A stretch of DNA of 64,000 nucleotides. Source: Dehalococcoides mccartyi (GTDB taxonomy: Bacteria; Chloroflexota; Dehalococcoidia; UBA2979). The stretch covers positions 124,001-188,000 of the forward strand of contig CAMBFG010000005.1 in NCBI GenBank assembly GCA_945865925.1, read 5' to 3'. Numbering within the stretch: the first letter of the stretch is position 1; every line of letters begins with the position of its first letter. A program made the translations under genes and the position numbers. Positions 53,482-62,255 of this stretch are shown here, one piece after another. The notes under the pieces were generated by a model. The model was not told the origin of the DNA. It ran no database searches and was given only the letters and a program-made list of their open reading frames with translations.

Positions 53482-55806
53482 CTAGGCCACCCGCTCCTGA
53501 TAGAGGTACTTCTGGAAGCCTGCGAACACCTCGCGGATATCCTCCGGCTTGCCAAGGTCGTTCACGGCGTCGGGGATGGAGTCGTTGTACCGAAGCCGTA
53601 ATAGCGGAGAGAGCTTTTCGCCGTCGAGTTCGTCGACCCCCACCTTCACGTACTGCGAGAGGACGAAGTCGAGAAACACCTGAAGTTTGCTGTTGAAATG
53701 CGTGCTGATCTCGACTTTGGCTCGCGCCGCGCGATCCTCGCGGGTGAGCGGTGGCAGCGCGTACGCCACGTAGGCGAGCACATCGAACAGGTCACTCTTC
53801 TCGGCGTCGATCACCTTCTGCATTTCGGCGAGATGCTCGGGTCCGAAGCCCTTCTCGGCGAGTCCCTGCAGGAGGCGCTTCCGGGTCTCGGGCACGCTCC
53901 AGAGCGCACGAAGTTCTGCTTCGTCCTTGAAGAAGGCCGGTAGTTCGCCGAAGAGCATCGTCATGAATTGCTGCGCGGAGATCGGCGTCCCGTCAGCGTG
54001 CCAGAACGTCGTGGACATCATGTGCTGGATGCTGCGCTCTTTGCCGTCAGCGAGTCTCACGCGAATCTTGGCGGCTCGTGGCAGGTCGAACGACTCCTTG
54101 GGCTCGAGCGGAGGGTCGTCCGATGGCGGTGTCCCACCGCGGCCATCCCCTTCGGTCGTGTTGTCGATGGGTTCGCCATCCCACTCAGGGTCGCTGAAGT
54201 GGTGGTGGGCCTTCACGAAGTCGTAGATCGTGAAGTAGTCCTTGCCGTCGTACAGCCGGGTGCCGCGTCCGATGATCTGCTTGAACTCGATCATCGAGTT
54301 GATGGGTCGCATGAGGACGATGTTGCGGACATTCCGCGCGTCGACACCCGTCGAGAGCTTCTGGGACGTGGTCAGGATCGTCGGGATCGTCTTCTCGTTG
54401 TCCTGGAAGTCGCGTAGGTACTGGTCTCCGCGCCCCCCTTCGTCTGCGGTCACGCGCTGGCAGTAATTCGGGTTCCCGCTGGTGTTCATCTGATTGATGA
54501 GGTCGCGTACTGCCGCAGCGTGTTCTTGGGTGGCACAGAACACAAGCGTCTTCTCGTTCTGATTGATCTGATCCATGAAGATCTTGACCCGCGCGGCTTC
54601 GCGTTCCTTGATCTCGATGATTCGGTTGAAGTCGGGCTCGCTGAAGCGTCGCCCCTTCTCGATCTCGCCCTCAAGCAGATGGTCGTCCGAGGTGAACACG
54701 TACTCGTCGAGGGTGGTGGAGATCTGCTTCACCTTGAACGGCGTCAGGAAGCCGTCGTTGATGCCTTCTTTCAGCGAGTAGATGTAGACCGGATCGCCGA
54801 AGTAGGCGTAGGTGTCGGCGTTGTCCTCGCGACGGGGCGTCGCGGTCAGGCCGAGTTGTACCGCGGGGGCGAAATAGTCGAGGATGCCGCGCCAGTTGCC
54901 TTCGTCGTTGGCGCCGCCTCGGTGGCATTCGTCGATCACGATGAAGTCGAAGAAGTCCGGCGGGTACTCGCCGAAGTAGGGCGCTGCGTCCCATCCATCC
55001 GCGCCGCTCATGAACGTCTGGAAGATGGTGAAGAAGAGGCTGCCGTTCTTCGGCACCCGGCCCTTCTTGCGGATATCCGACGGTTCGATGCGTTTCAGTG
55101 CGTCTTCCGGGAACGCAGAGAAGGCGTTGTAGGCCTGATCCGCGAGGATGTTGCGGTCGGCGAGGAAGAGGATGCGCGGACGCCGCGTCGGCTTCCGTCC
55201 AAGGTGCCAGCGGCTGTGGAAGAGTTTCCACGCGATCTGGAACGCGATGAACGTCTTGCCGGTGCCAGTGGCGAGGGTGAGCAGGATCCGATGCCGCTCG
55301 TCGGCGATGGCTTCCATGACTCGCTCAACGGCAATGTCCTGGTAGTACCGGCTGGGGTGTGAGCCGCTCTTGTCCTCGAATGGCACGGCCGCGAAGCGGT
55401 CGCGCCATGCGTTCACTTCCGCAAAGGTGCGGTTCCAGAGGTCATCGGGCGAGGGGTAGGCGTCGACCGTGCCTTCGACGGCAGTCTGCATGTCGACCTG
55501 ATAGATGCCCTGGCCGTTGGTGGCGTAGGCATAACGGAGCGCGAGTTTTCCGGCGTAGTCCTTCGCCTGACCGAGGCCTCCGGTCATAGGCTCGTCCCAT
55601 GCCTTGGCCTCGACGACGCCGAGTTTGGTGTTGCGGTACTCCAGCACGTAGTCGGCGATCACGGGCCGGCTGGGGCGGCCGAGGCCCTCGATCCGGCCAG
55701 GCGCGATCTGGTACTCGCGGCGGACGCGGCTGCCTTCGACGACACCCCAACCGGCCGCGCGAAGTGCGGGGTCAATGTGCTCGGCGCGGGTCTCGGCTTC
55801 GTTCAT
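53482..55806 (-). CDS. hsdR: Type I restriction enzyme, motor/nuclease subunit
   Basis: A 774-residue HsdR. The N-terminal nuclease has Asp52 and the Glu66-x-Lys68 pair (ADYVLEYR and VVEAKAW). The translocase follows with Walker A ATGTGKT (179-185), DECH box, LTATP and motif VI QIIGRGTRLY. The C-terminal region is helical and interacts with the methylase core in this family. It lies 6 bp behind hsdS, in the order hsdM-hsdS-hsdR. It is shorter than E. coli HsdR (about 1,000 or more residues) but normal for the compact type. Confidence 0.93.
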   Translation of the reverse strand: MNEAETRAEHIDPALRAAGWGVVEGSRVRREYQIAPGRIEGLGRPSRPVIADYVLEYRNTKLGVVEAKAWDEPMTGGLGQAKDYAGKLALRYAYATNGQGIYQVDMQTAVEGTVDAYPSPDDLWNRTFAEVNAWRDRFAAVPFEDKSGSHPSRYYQDIAVERVMEAIADERHRILLTLATGTGKTFIAFQIAWKLFHSRWHLGRKPTRRPRILFLADRNILADQAYNAFSAFPEDALKRIEPSDIRKKGRVPKNGSLFFTIFQTFMSGADGWDAAPYFGEYPPDFFDFIVIDECHRGGANDEGNWRGILDYFAPAVQLGLTATPRREDNADTYAYFGDPVYIYSLKEGINDGFLTPFKVKQISTTLDEYVFTSDDHLLEGEIEKGRRFSEPDFNRIIEIKEREAARVKIFMDQINQNEKTLVFCATQEHAAAVRDLINQMNTSGNPNYCQRVTADEGGRGDQYLRDFQDNEKTIPTILTTSQKLSTGVDARNVRNIVLMRPINSMIEFKQIIGRGTRLYDGKDYFTIYDFVKAHHHFSDPEWDGEPIDNTTEGDGRGGTPPSDDPPLEPKESFDLPRAAKIRVRLADGKERSIQHMMSTTFWHADGTPISAQQFMTMLFGELPAFFKDEAELRALWSVPETRKRLLQGLAEKGFGPEHLAEMQKVIDAEKSDLFDVLAYVAYALPPLTREDRAARAKVEISTHFNSKLQVFLDFVLSQYVKVGVDELDGEKLSPLLRLRYNDSIPDAVNDLGKPEDIREVFAGFQKYLYQERVA

Positions 55807-55812
55807 GGGGTG

Positions 55813-57003
55813 TCACAATTGGCCGGTGAACGCATGGTGCAGGATGGACTCGCGCAGATTATCTAATACGTCGAGTTTCCGCTGGTAGAGAGATTCGAGG
55901 CGCTGACATTCCTCCCGCAGAGCGTCGAGGCGATCGACGATGTGCTGTTGCTCGGCTAGGCCTGGGACACGGATCGGGAAAGATGGGAATTCCTTGATTG
56001 CGATCCGATCGACCGTGGCTCCATGAACGGTTCGACTATCGAGAAAGGAACGAAACGTCGGCGACAAGTACTGGTAAACGAAGAATCGAGGGTCAATCCG
56101 CGCTCTATCGACCCGGACGAGTCCCATGCGGCGACCAAGGCAACATTCAAGCCCATTCGGGATGATCGCCACTTGTCCCAGGCGTGTCTCGTACGAAAAC
56201 ACGACATCCCCGGATTGGGGCTTCACCCGACGTGTCCATCGCTGAAAGTCATCCGGCGTTACGTGTCGTGTTTCGCCGAGATTGACTTGCCCATCCTGGA
56301 GCGCGCTGATTCCAAGGAAGATCGGTCCCTCATTGACCGTCCTAGGCGTGGCGTGCGGACCGTCGAAGACCTCCCCGACATCACCAATAGGGACAAGGGG
56401 ATGCTGGTGCTCGGGAGTGAACACGGCTGCGAGGTGACTTTCGAAGAGGGCGCGCGCGTGCTCGAGGTTTCGCTGCGTGTTCGCTCGGGCGGTGGCGATG
56501 TCCTCGATCGTTTGATCGAGGACGGCGACGATGCGGTGCTGTTCGGCGAGTGGGGGAAGGGGGATGGGGAAGCCGAGAACGGCGCTAACGTTAGCGCGCG
56601 GCATCCGTGTCCCGGTCGAGGTCGCATTGATCCGCTGGACTGTGCCAGCCATCCGAAGCCAATACTGAAGAAAATCCCGGTTCAGGCCGGGCCGGGGTCT
56701 GAGCGGAAATATTTCCGTGGAGCAATGGCCCACGAAGTCTGGCAGCATCACCTTGTTCAGGTATGGGCGGAGGCGCCCGTAGAGCACGTGTTCAGACGAG
56801 AATCGGAACGTGGAACTCTTCACCGATCGGGGCTCTAGGGAGCCCAGAAACTGTCCCGTGCCCGACTCGATGTCTTCAAGACCGACATACGGCAGGTCAC
56901 GGTAGACGCCCTGACGCTTGTCTACCTCGCACATGGCGCCCAGAGCTGTGGAATTCAACTCCAGCACCTCACAAAAGCGCCCTGATGCCATTGAGTACTT
57001 CAT
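55813..57003 (-). CDS. hsdS: Type I restriction enzyme, specificity subunit
   Basis: A 396-residue HsdS with two target-recognition domains separated by conserved helices. The first conserved region is PIPLPPLAEQHRIVAVLDQTIED (about 140-165) and the second, FPIRVPGLAEQQHIVDRLDALREE, is near the C-terminus. I start at MKYSMASGRFCEVLEL (57003), which overlaps the end of the methylase ORF by 35 bp. Base composition is slightly lower in GC than the flanks. The recognition sequence cannot be read from the protein. Confidence 0.9.
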   Translation of the reverse strand: MKYSMASGRFCEVLELNSTALGAMCEVDKRQGVYRDLPYVGLEDIESGTGQFLGSLEPRSVKSSTFRFSSEHVLYGRLRPYLNKVMLPDFVGHCSTEIFPLRPRPGLNRDFLQYWLRMAGTVQRINATSTGTRMPRANVSAVLGFPIPLPPLAEQHRIVAVLDQTIEDIATARANTQRNLEHARALFESHLAAVFTPEHQHPLVPIGDVGEVFDGPHATPRTVNEGPIFLGISALQDGQVNLGETRHVTPDDFQRWTRRVKPQSGDVVFSYETRLGQVAIIPNGLECCLGRRMGLVRVDRARIDPRFFVYQYLSPTFRSFLDSRTVHGATVDRIAIKEFPSFPIRVPGLAEQQHIVDRLDALREECQRLESLYQRKLDVLDNLRESILHHAFTGQL

Positions 57004-57772
57004 CGCTCTCGACGTCGAGTGCTGCGATCTCGTCGAGCAATTCGGCAACACTCCGATGCAGCACCTCGTTACCACCGTTTGGGTTCCTTAGCGTCAGGTC
57101 TGAGGTGGCCGGATCGATGGTTGCCGTATCGATGATCCACGACTTTGGGGAGTCGGCGAAGGTCTTCTGGAAGGCCACGAACTCAGCCATGTCGTCATCG
57201 TTCAGAGGATTGGTCTTGCCGAGGTTGCGGCCGGGATCAAGTTGGTAGAACCAGATTCTGCGGGTAGGTGCTCCCTTCTCGAAGAAGAGGACGACGGTCT
57301 TCACGCCCGCGCCCTGGAAGGTGCCGCCGGGGCAGTCGAGGACGGTATGGAGAGTGCAGGACTCCAGCAGGAGCTTGCGGAGACTGACCGCCGCGTTATC
57401 TGTGTTCGAGAGGAACGTGTTCTTAATGACTATGCCGGCGCGGCCGCCAGCCTTCAGGCTGCGGATGAAGTGCTGGAGGAAGAGGAACGCCGTCTCACCG
57501 GTGCGGATGGGGAAATTCTGTTGGACCTCGGCGCGTTCTTTCCCGCCGAACGGCGGGTTGGCGAGGATCACGTCGTAGCGATCCTTCTCCTGGATGTCGG
57601 CGAGGTTCTCGGCGAGCGTGTTCGTGCGGATGATGTTGGGCGCTTCAATGCCGTGCAGGATCATGTTCATGACTGCGATCACGTACGCGAGGGACTTCTT
57701 CTCCTTGCCGTAGAACGTCGACTCGTTGAGCATCTTGATCTCATTGGTGGTGAGACCGATGCGCGCCTTCAT
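56969..57772 (-). CDS. hsdM: Type I restriction enzyme, methylase subunit, C-terminal half (split hsdM)
   Basis: A 267-residue ORF that continues the HsdM sequence exactly where the upstream ORF ends. It begins MKARIGLTTNEIKMLNES, then TFYGKEKKSLAYVI, and carries catalytic motif IV (ANPPFGG, residues 71-77), FPIRTGETAFLFLQH and FKGAGVKTVV-like FQGAGVKTVVLFFEKG. The start ATG overlaps the previous stop as ATGA. Alone it lacks the S-adenosylmethionine motif I. The two halves together equal a normal HsdM of about 484 residues. Confidence 0.85.
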   Translation of the reverse strand: MKARIGLTTNEIKMLNESTFYGKEKKSLAYVIAVMNMILHGIEAPNIIRTNTLAENLADIQEKDRYDVILANPPFGGKERAEVQQNFPIRTGETAFLFLQHFIRSLKAGGRAGIVIKNTFLSNTDNAAVSLRKLLLESCTLHTVLDCPGGTFQGAGVKTVVLFFEKGAPTRRIWFYQLDPGRNLGKTNPLNDDDMAEFVAFQKTFADSPKSWIIDTATIDPATSDLTLRNPNGGNEVLHRSVAELLDEIAALDVESDEVLNGIRALL

Positions 57773-58422
57773 GATTCGTACGACTCGCAGAGGAAGCCGG
57801 CTGACCCGCAGGCGCCGTCGTAGACGGTCTCACCGACCCTTGGGTTCACCACCTGCACCATCGCGCGGATCAGCGGGCGTGGCGTGTAGTACTCGCCACC
57901 GTTGCGACCGGCGTTCCCCATGTTCCGGATCTTGGCCTCGTAGAGGTGGGAGAGTTCGTGCTTCTCGGTCTGCGAACCGAAGCGCAGTTCGTCGATGTAC
58001 TCGATGACATCGCGGAGGTTGTAGCCGCTCTGAATCTTGTTCTTAATCTCGCCGAAGATCTCGCCGATCTTGTACTCGAAGGTGTTCGGGCCGGTGGCTT
58101 TCTGAGTGAAGCCCTGGAGATACGGGAAGAGTTCGTCATCGACGAAGTCTTTGAGGTCATCGCCGGTCAGCGCGTTGTTGTGGTCGATCTTGCCGTCAGC
58201 GGTCCTCGGTGCCGCCCACGCCTCCCAGCGGAAGCGTGGTTCGAGCAGCGGAATCGGCGGTTTCCCGCTCAGGGCGGCCTCCATCGCGCGGTCGTGCTCG
58301 ATGGCGTCGAGGTACTTCAGGAAAAGGAGCCATGACGACTGCTCGGTGTAGTCGAGTTCGCTCGTGCACCCGGCGTCCTTGTGCAGGACGTCGTCGATGT
58401 TCTTGAAGGCCTGCTCGAACAC
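57769..58422 (-). CDS. hsdM: Type I restriction enzyme, methylase subunit, N-terminal half (split hsdM)
   Basis: A 217-residue ORF, GTG start behind GAGGAG. It has the HsdM N-terminal helical domain (SELDYTEQSSWLLFLKYLDA) and ends with the SAM-binding motif I, GETVYDGACGSAGFLCES, just before a stop. In intact relatives the next residues are Tyr-Glu-(aromatic) and then the start of the downstream ORF. So either a one-base deletion broke the gene or the halves are made separately by ATGA-coupled translation and assemble. Confidence 0.85.
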   Translation of the reverse strand: MFEQAFKNIDDVLHKDAGCTSELDYTEQSSWLLFLKYLDAIEHDRAMEAALSGKPPIPLLEPRFRWEAWAAPRTADGKIDHNNALTGDDLKDFVDDELFPYLQGFTQKATGPNTFEYKIGEIFGEIKNKIQSGYNLRDVIEYIDELRFGSQTEKHELSHLYEAKIRNMGNAGRNGGEYYTPRPLIRAMVQVVNPRVGETVYDGACGSAGFLCESYES

Positions 58423-58597
58423 AGTCGCTCCTCCGGGCTTTGCGGCCTAGCGCGGCACCGGGTTCGGATACTACCGGCCATCTGCCGAGTGGGCGTACGC
58501 GACATAACCACTCACAGAATCCCGTGCCGCCCGCACGTTCCCCCTCGACCCCCACCCACGTACCCTCTCTACGCGGGGATCAAGCACAGGAGGCTCA

Positions 58598-58756
58598 ATG
58601 GCCGTCGTAAATGCGTACTGCGTGAAGTGCAAAGAAAAGCGCGACATGAACAACGCCGAGAACACCACGATGAAGAACGGCAAGCCCGCCGTGAAGGGCG
58701 TCTGCCCGGTCTGCGGCACTGGCATGTTCAAGATCGGTGGCGTCGTCCCCGCCTAG
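58598..58756 (+). CDS. DUF5679 zinc-ribbon small protein
   Basis: A 52-residue protein too short for most gene finders. It starts at an ATG behind a perfect AGGAGG and has two CxxC pairs, AYCVKCKEKRDM and GVCPVCGTGMF, around an ENTTMKNGKPAVKG turn. This is the DUF5679 pattern common in Chloroflexota. A nucleic-acid or metal-binding role is likely but unproven. Confidence 0.88.
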   Translation: MAVVNAYCVKCKEKRDMNNAENTTMKNGKPAVKGVCPVCGTGMFKIGGVVPA

Positions 58757-58961
58757 CGGGGTCGCATGCTCTCTCGCCTCGGCCACCGGTCGAGGCGTAC
58801 CCGCCCTCATCTCTTCCGGACTCCGTTCTCTCGAGCGAGCGGCCCCCGGAAGGTGAGGGCGATTCCATGTCCCTTCGCAGCGGCGTGTGCAAGGTCTACG
58901 CTCGGCGAGTCAGTCTCGACATATCAACGGACCTCCCCGTTGGCACGCGCGAAGCCAAACA

Positions 58962-59031
58962 CCCTCCCTTGAGGGAGGGCAGGGGGAGGGACTCTGAAGC
59001 CTCCTTCCCCCCTCATGGAGGGGGAGGGAGG
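58962..59031. repeat. Two GA/CT-rich hairpins upstream of the HMA gene
   Basis: The first is a perfect palindrome, CCCTCCCTTGAGGGAGGG (58962-58979). The second (59000-59031) pairs a CCTCC-rich arm with a GGAGG-rich arm around CTCATGGAG. Together with 47556-47576 they look like a dispersed hairpin element. They fill most of the gap 58757-59057; I see nothing else in the first 200 bases of that gap. Confidence 0.55.
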
Positions 59032-59057
59032 TTTGGAGGGTGAGGGTTCAAGAAACA

Positions 59058-59585
59058 ATGCAGATCCTGCTCTCCTCCCCCAACATCACATGCGATCACT
59101 GCATCGAGACCATCCGAGGCGTCGTCGACGCCACCGAGGGTGCCCACCTCGTCTCCGGCGACCCTGACGCCCGGACGTTCGTCGTCGACCTCGTCTCCGG
59201 GGCTGTCCTCGACGTACTCGCCCCCAGGCTGGCCGCGGGGGACTACCCGCTCGGCGACGTCCCGACCGGGCCAGCCGGCCACGGCAGCGCGCTCACGCCC
59301 GACTGGCGCCCGAGCGACTGGCGCATCGAGAAGACCGAGGCCGGCGCGAACGTGAACTACGACTGCTACTGCGGCTGCGACGCCGGCTTCGCCCTCGACC
59401 GCTCGCAGGCCGACCAGCCCCTCGAGTCGTGCTGCTGCGGCAACCAGATCCTGGTCGGGGCAGGGGCGGGCACCCGCATCGCCTCGAAACTCGACGCCCC
59501 CGAGGCGTACCGCTTCGACGTCCAGCAGGTCACGATGCCCTGGGGTCAGCCGCTTGAGGTCGCGCTCGCGATCCCTCTGGAGTAG
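59058..59585 (+). CDS. Two-part metal-binding protein: HMA-like domain plus Cys-rich domain
   Basis: A 175-residue protein. The N-terminal 65 residues follow the heavy-metal-associated fold: MQILLSSPNITCDHCIETIRG carries the CxxC loop. A linker of about 35 residues leads to a beta-rich domain with a second cysteine cluster, NYDCYCGCDAGF and ESCCCGNQ. Seven cysteines in two tight groups suggest binding of a soft metal or a metal cluster. I start at the ATG at 59058; a GTG at 59040 would add six residues. No transporter or regulator of metals adjoins it. Confidence 0.6.
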   Translation: MQILLSSPNITCDHCIETIRGVVDATEGAHLVSGDPDARTFVVDLVSGAVLDVLAPRLAAGDYPLGDVPTGPAGHGSALTPDWRPSDWRIEKTEAGANVNYDCYCGCDAGFALDRSQADQPLESCCCGNQILVGAGAGTRIASKLDAPEAYRFDVQQVTMPWGQPLEVALAIPLE

Positions 59586-59592
59586 CCCTCGG

Positions 59593-61611
59593 CTACTCCG
59601 CGCTGAGGCCGATCTCCCGCAGGAACGCCGCGCTCGACGGCTCCCGCCCGAGGAACCCCCGCACGAGGTCAGCCCCATCGAGCGTCCCCCCGGCCTCGAG
59701 GATCGTCCGCCGGTAGTCGAGGCCCGCCGCCGCCTCGATGGCGGGGCCGCCCTCGAAACGGCCGTACATGTCGTCACCGAAGACCTGCGACCACAGGTAG
59801 CCGTAGTAGCCCGCGTCGTAGCCGAACAGGTGGCCGAAGCCGGCCTGGAAGTGCGTCCCAGCGGGGAACGGGAAGCCGGTGATCCCGTGTAGCGACTCCG
59901 CGAGCGCGTCGGTGTCCTTCGAGGCCCCAGCGTCGTGGTAGGCGAGGTCCAACCGCGCGAAGAAGATCTGCCGCAGGTAGTGCAGCCCGCTCCCCACGTT
60001 CTTCGCCGCCACCATCTGCGCCAGCAGCCCCTCCGGCAGCGGCTCGCCCGTCGTCACGTGCCGCGTGAACCCGCGCAGCACCGAGGGCTCCCAGGTCCAG
60101 TGCTCCAGCATCTGCGACGGCGCCTCGACGAAGTCGCGCTCCACGTTCGTCCCGGCGAAGCGGTTGTACGGCGAGCGCGTCATCACCTGGTGCAGGATGT
60201 GCCCGAACTCGTGGAACAGCGTCTCCACCTCGGAGTGCCGCAGCAGGCTCGGCGACTCCGCCGAGGGCTTCGTGAAGTTCGCGACGATGGCTGCCGCCGT
60301 CGGGGCGTACGAGCGGTCCGAGAGCGTGCGTCCCGGCTTCAGCATGAACGCCGCCGCGTGCCCGTACTTGTCCGGCCTCGGGTGCAGGTCCATGTAGAAG
60401 TGACCGATGAAGCGCCCGTCCGAGGCGTCCATAACCGAATACAGCCGGACATCCGGGTGCCACGCGAGCGTTTCCGCCACCGACACGAAGCGGACGCCCA
60501 CGAGCCGCTGGTAGACCTCGAAGAGGCCATCGAGCACGGCGTCCATCGGGAAGTACTCCGCCACCGCGAACTGGTCGACCTGGTAGCGCTCCCGCATCAC
60601 GCGCTGCTGGTAGTACCGCCAGTCCCAGATCTCGAGGCGTGCGTGGGGATCCTCGAGGTGCCGGCGCTTCTCCGCCTGCAACTCCTCGATGTCCCGCTCC
60701 GCCTTCACCCGCACCTGCCGCTCGAGGTCGACGAGGAAGTCGAGCGCGGTCTGCGGCGTCTTCGCCATCTTCGTCTCGATCACGTAGGCGTCCCACGAGG
60801 CGTACCCCAGCGTCTCCGCGATCTCGTGGCGGATCTCGATCGCCTCGGCAAGCAGGGGGAGGTTGATATCGGCGGCGCGGTTGTGGTTCTTCAGGAACAA
60901 CTCGCGCCGCAGCGACTCGTCCTCCGCCGCCTCCAGGAACGGGTAGAACTCGGGATAGTCGAGCGAGACGCGGTAGCGAGGCCCCTCGGGGGTCTCCACC
61001 GTCTGCAACCGCTCGATGTACGACTCCGGCAGCCCCCGCAGCCCCTCGCGCGGCAGCAGCAGCGCGTCCTCGAACTCGTCGATGTTCCGCCGGAACTCGA
61101 CGCCCAGCCGCACGAGCCGCTCCTTCAGCGCCTGCACCCGCCCTCGACGCTCCGCGTCCAGGTCGAAGCCGTTCCGCCGCGTGTCCCGCAGCGTGTGCGC
61201 CAGCAGCCGCGCGTCCACCCCATCGAGGCCGCGGGCCTCCTCGGTCGTCGCGTAGGCGCGCACCGCAGCCGCGATGTCCTCGCGGAAGCCGACGGTGGTG
61301 CCATACGTGTCGAGCCGCTGCTCGGCCTCGAGCGCCACGTCACGCAGCGTGGCGTCCGCTGCGACATAGGTGAGGAACCCGTGCTCTCCACTGGCCAGCG
61401 CCAGCAGGCTCCCCACCTCGTCGAGCGGCGCGATCGTGTTGGCGAACGTCCGCGCACCCCCGATCCCTGCAACCCCAGCCCGCGCGACGCCATCGAGGAT
61501 CGCGTCACAGCGCGCGATGGCTTCCTCGGCACCTGCGCGGATGCGCTCGGGCGTCGCGAGAGTGAAGTCGAAGGGTGGCGTCGAGGCGAGGTCGATGGGG
61601 CGGTTCGTCAT
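59593..61611 (-). CDS. M3-family oligopeptidase
   Basis: A 672-residue thimet/oligopeptidase-A-type metalloenzyme that cleaves short peptides in the cytoplasm. The zinc motif is ETLFHEFGHILHQ (HExxH, near residue 463), followed about 25 residues on by FVEAPSQMLEHW with the third ligand. The C-terminal AGFGHLFGYDAGYYGYLWSQVF is typical of the family. Length is standard for OpdA/Dcp-like members. The ATG at 61611 is clear. Confidence 0.93.
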   Translation of the reverse strand: MTNRPIDLASTPPFDFTLATPERIRAGAEEAIARCDAILDGVARAGVAGIGGARTFANTIAPLDEVGSLLALASGEHGFLTYVAADATLRDVALEAEQRLDTYGTTVGFREDIAAAVRAYATTEEARGLDGVDARLLAHTLRDTRRNGFDLDAERRGRVQALKERLVRLGVEFRRNIDEFEDALLLPREGLRGLPESYIERLQTVETPEGPRYRVSLDYPEFYPFLEAAEDESLRRELFLKNHNRAADINLPLLAEAIEIRHEIAETLGYASWDAYVIETKMAKTPQTALDFLVDLERQVRVKAERDIEELQAEKRRHLEDPHARLEIWDWRYYQQRVMRERYQVDQFAVAEYFPMDAVLDGLFEVYQRLVGVRFVSVAETLAWHPDVRLYSVMDASDGRFIGHFYMDLHPRPDKYGHAAAFMLKPGRTLSDRSYAPTAAAIVANFTKPSAESPSLLRHSEVETLFHEFGHILHQVMTRSPYNRFAGTNVERDFVEAPSQMLEHWTWEPSVLRGFTRHVTTGEPLPEGLLAQMVAAKNVGSGLHYLRQIFFARLDLAYHDAGASKDTDALAESLHGITGFPFPAGTHFQAGFGHLFGYDAGYYGYLWSQVFGDDMYGRFEGGPAIEAAAGLDYRRTILEAGGTLDGADLVRGFLGREPSSAAFLREIGLSAE

Positions 61612-61650
61612 CCTCGAATCATACGAGGCACGACGAGGCGGCTCGGGAGG

Positions 61651-62163
61651 TTAGATCGTCTCCTCGGGGTGCTGCCGGGGCAGCCCGCTGAGCGTGAACG
61701 CCGCCTCGACGAGGTCGGGGGCGCCCTCGATCTCCGACTCGATCGTCAGGAACTCCGTGTCGTGGTGGACCAGTTTGTAGCGCGAGTTGCCGAGGTACTC
61801 GACCTTCTCGATGCGCTGGAGGTCGCGCCACGCCACCTCGTGGATCGGTTGGCCGAGGTGCAGCGCCGTGACGCCCTCGACCGTGAGCACGATCGCGGTC
61901 GCCGTACCGCGCCACGTCAGCAGCACGATCGGCACCATCAGCAGCGTGACCGCGCCGGCGAAGAGCCCGAACCCCTTCGCCTCGGTCAGGTCGAGCGCGA
62001 ACCCGAGCCCCAACGCCACGACCGTGACGAGCAGCGGCAGCGCGAACGAGGCGTTCTGCCACCAGCGGTTGGGGTTGGCGAACACCCGCACGACCTGGTG
62101 CATGGTCGCCACGGCGCGTGCGTCCGAGGCGTGGAGGTCGGGCAGGGGGGGCTCGGCAGTCAT
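61651..62163 (-). CDS. Two-helix membrane protein with PH-like domain
   Basis: A 170-residue protein with a hydrophobic hairpin (about 42-60 and 67-85), then a bacterial pleckstrin-homology-like beta-sandwich: ATAIVLTVEGVTALHLG, HEVAWRDLQRIEKVEYLG and RYKLVHHDTEFLTIES. The start may be the ATG at 62163 or one 12 bases upstream. The fold call is by pattern only; function unknown. Confidence 0.6.
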   Translation of the reverse strand: MTAEPPLPDLHASDARAVATMHQVVRVFANPNRWWQNASFALPLLVTVVALGLGFALDLTEAKGFGLFAGAVTLLMVPIVLLTWRGTATAIVLTVEGVTALHLGQPIHEVAWRDLQRIEKVEYLGNSRYKLVHHDTEFLTIESEIEGAPDLVEAAFTLSGLPRQHPEETI

Positions 62164-62255
62164 GGGCAGAATCATCGCTCGGCGTGGCGCGTAAGACGAG
62201 CCTGCGCCTCCACGCTGCCGCAGGGGATAGGATCGAGGGGCGTGGGGAGCCCTCG

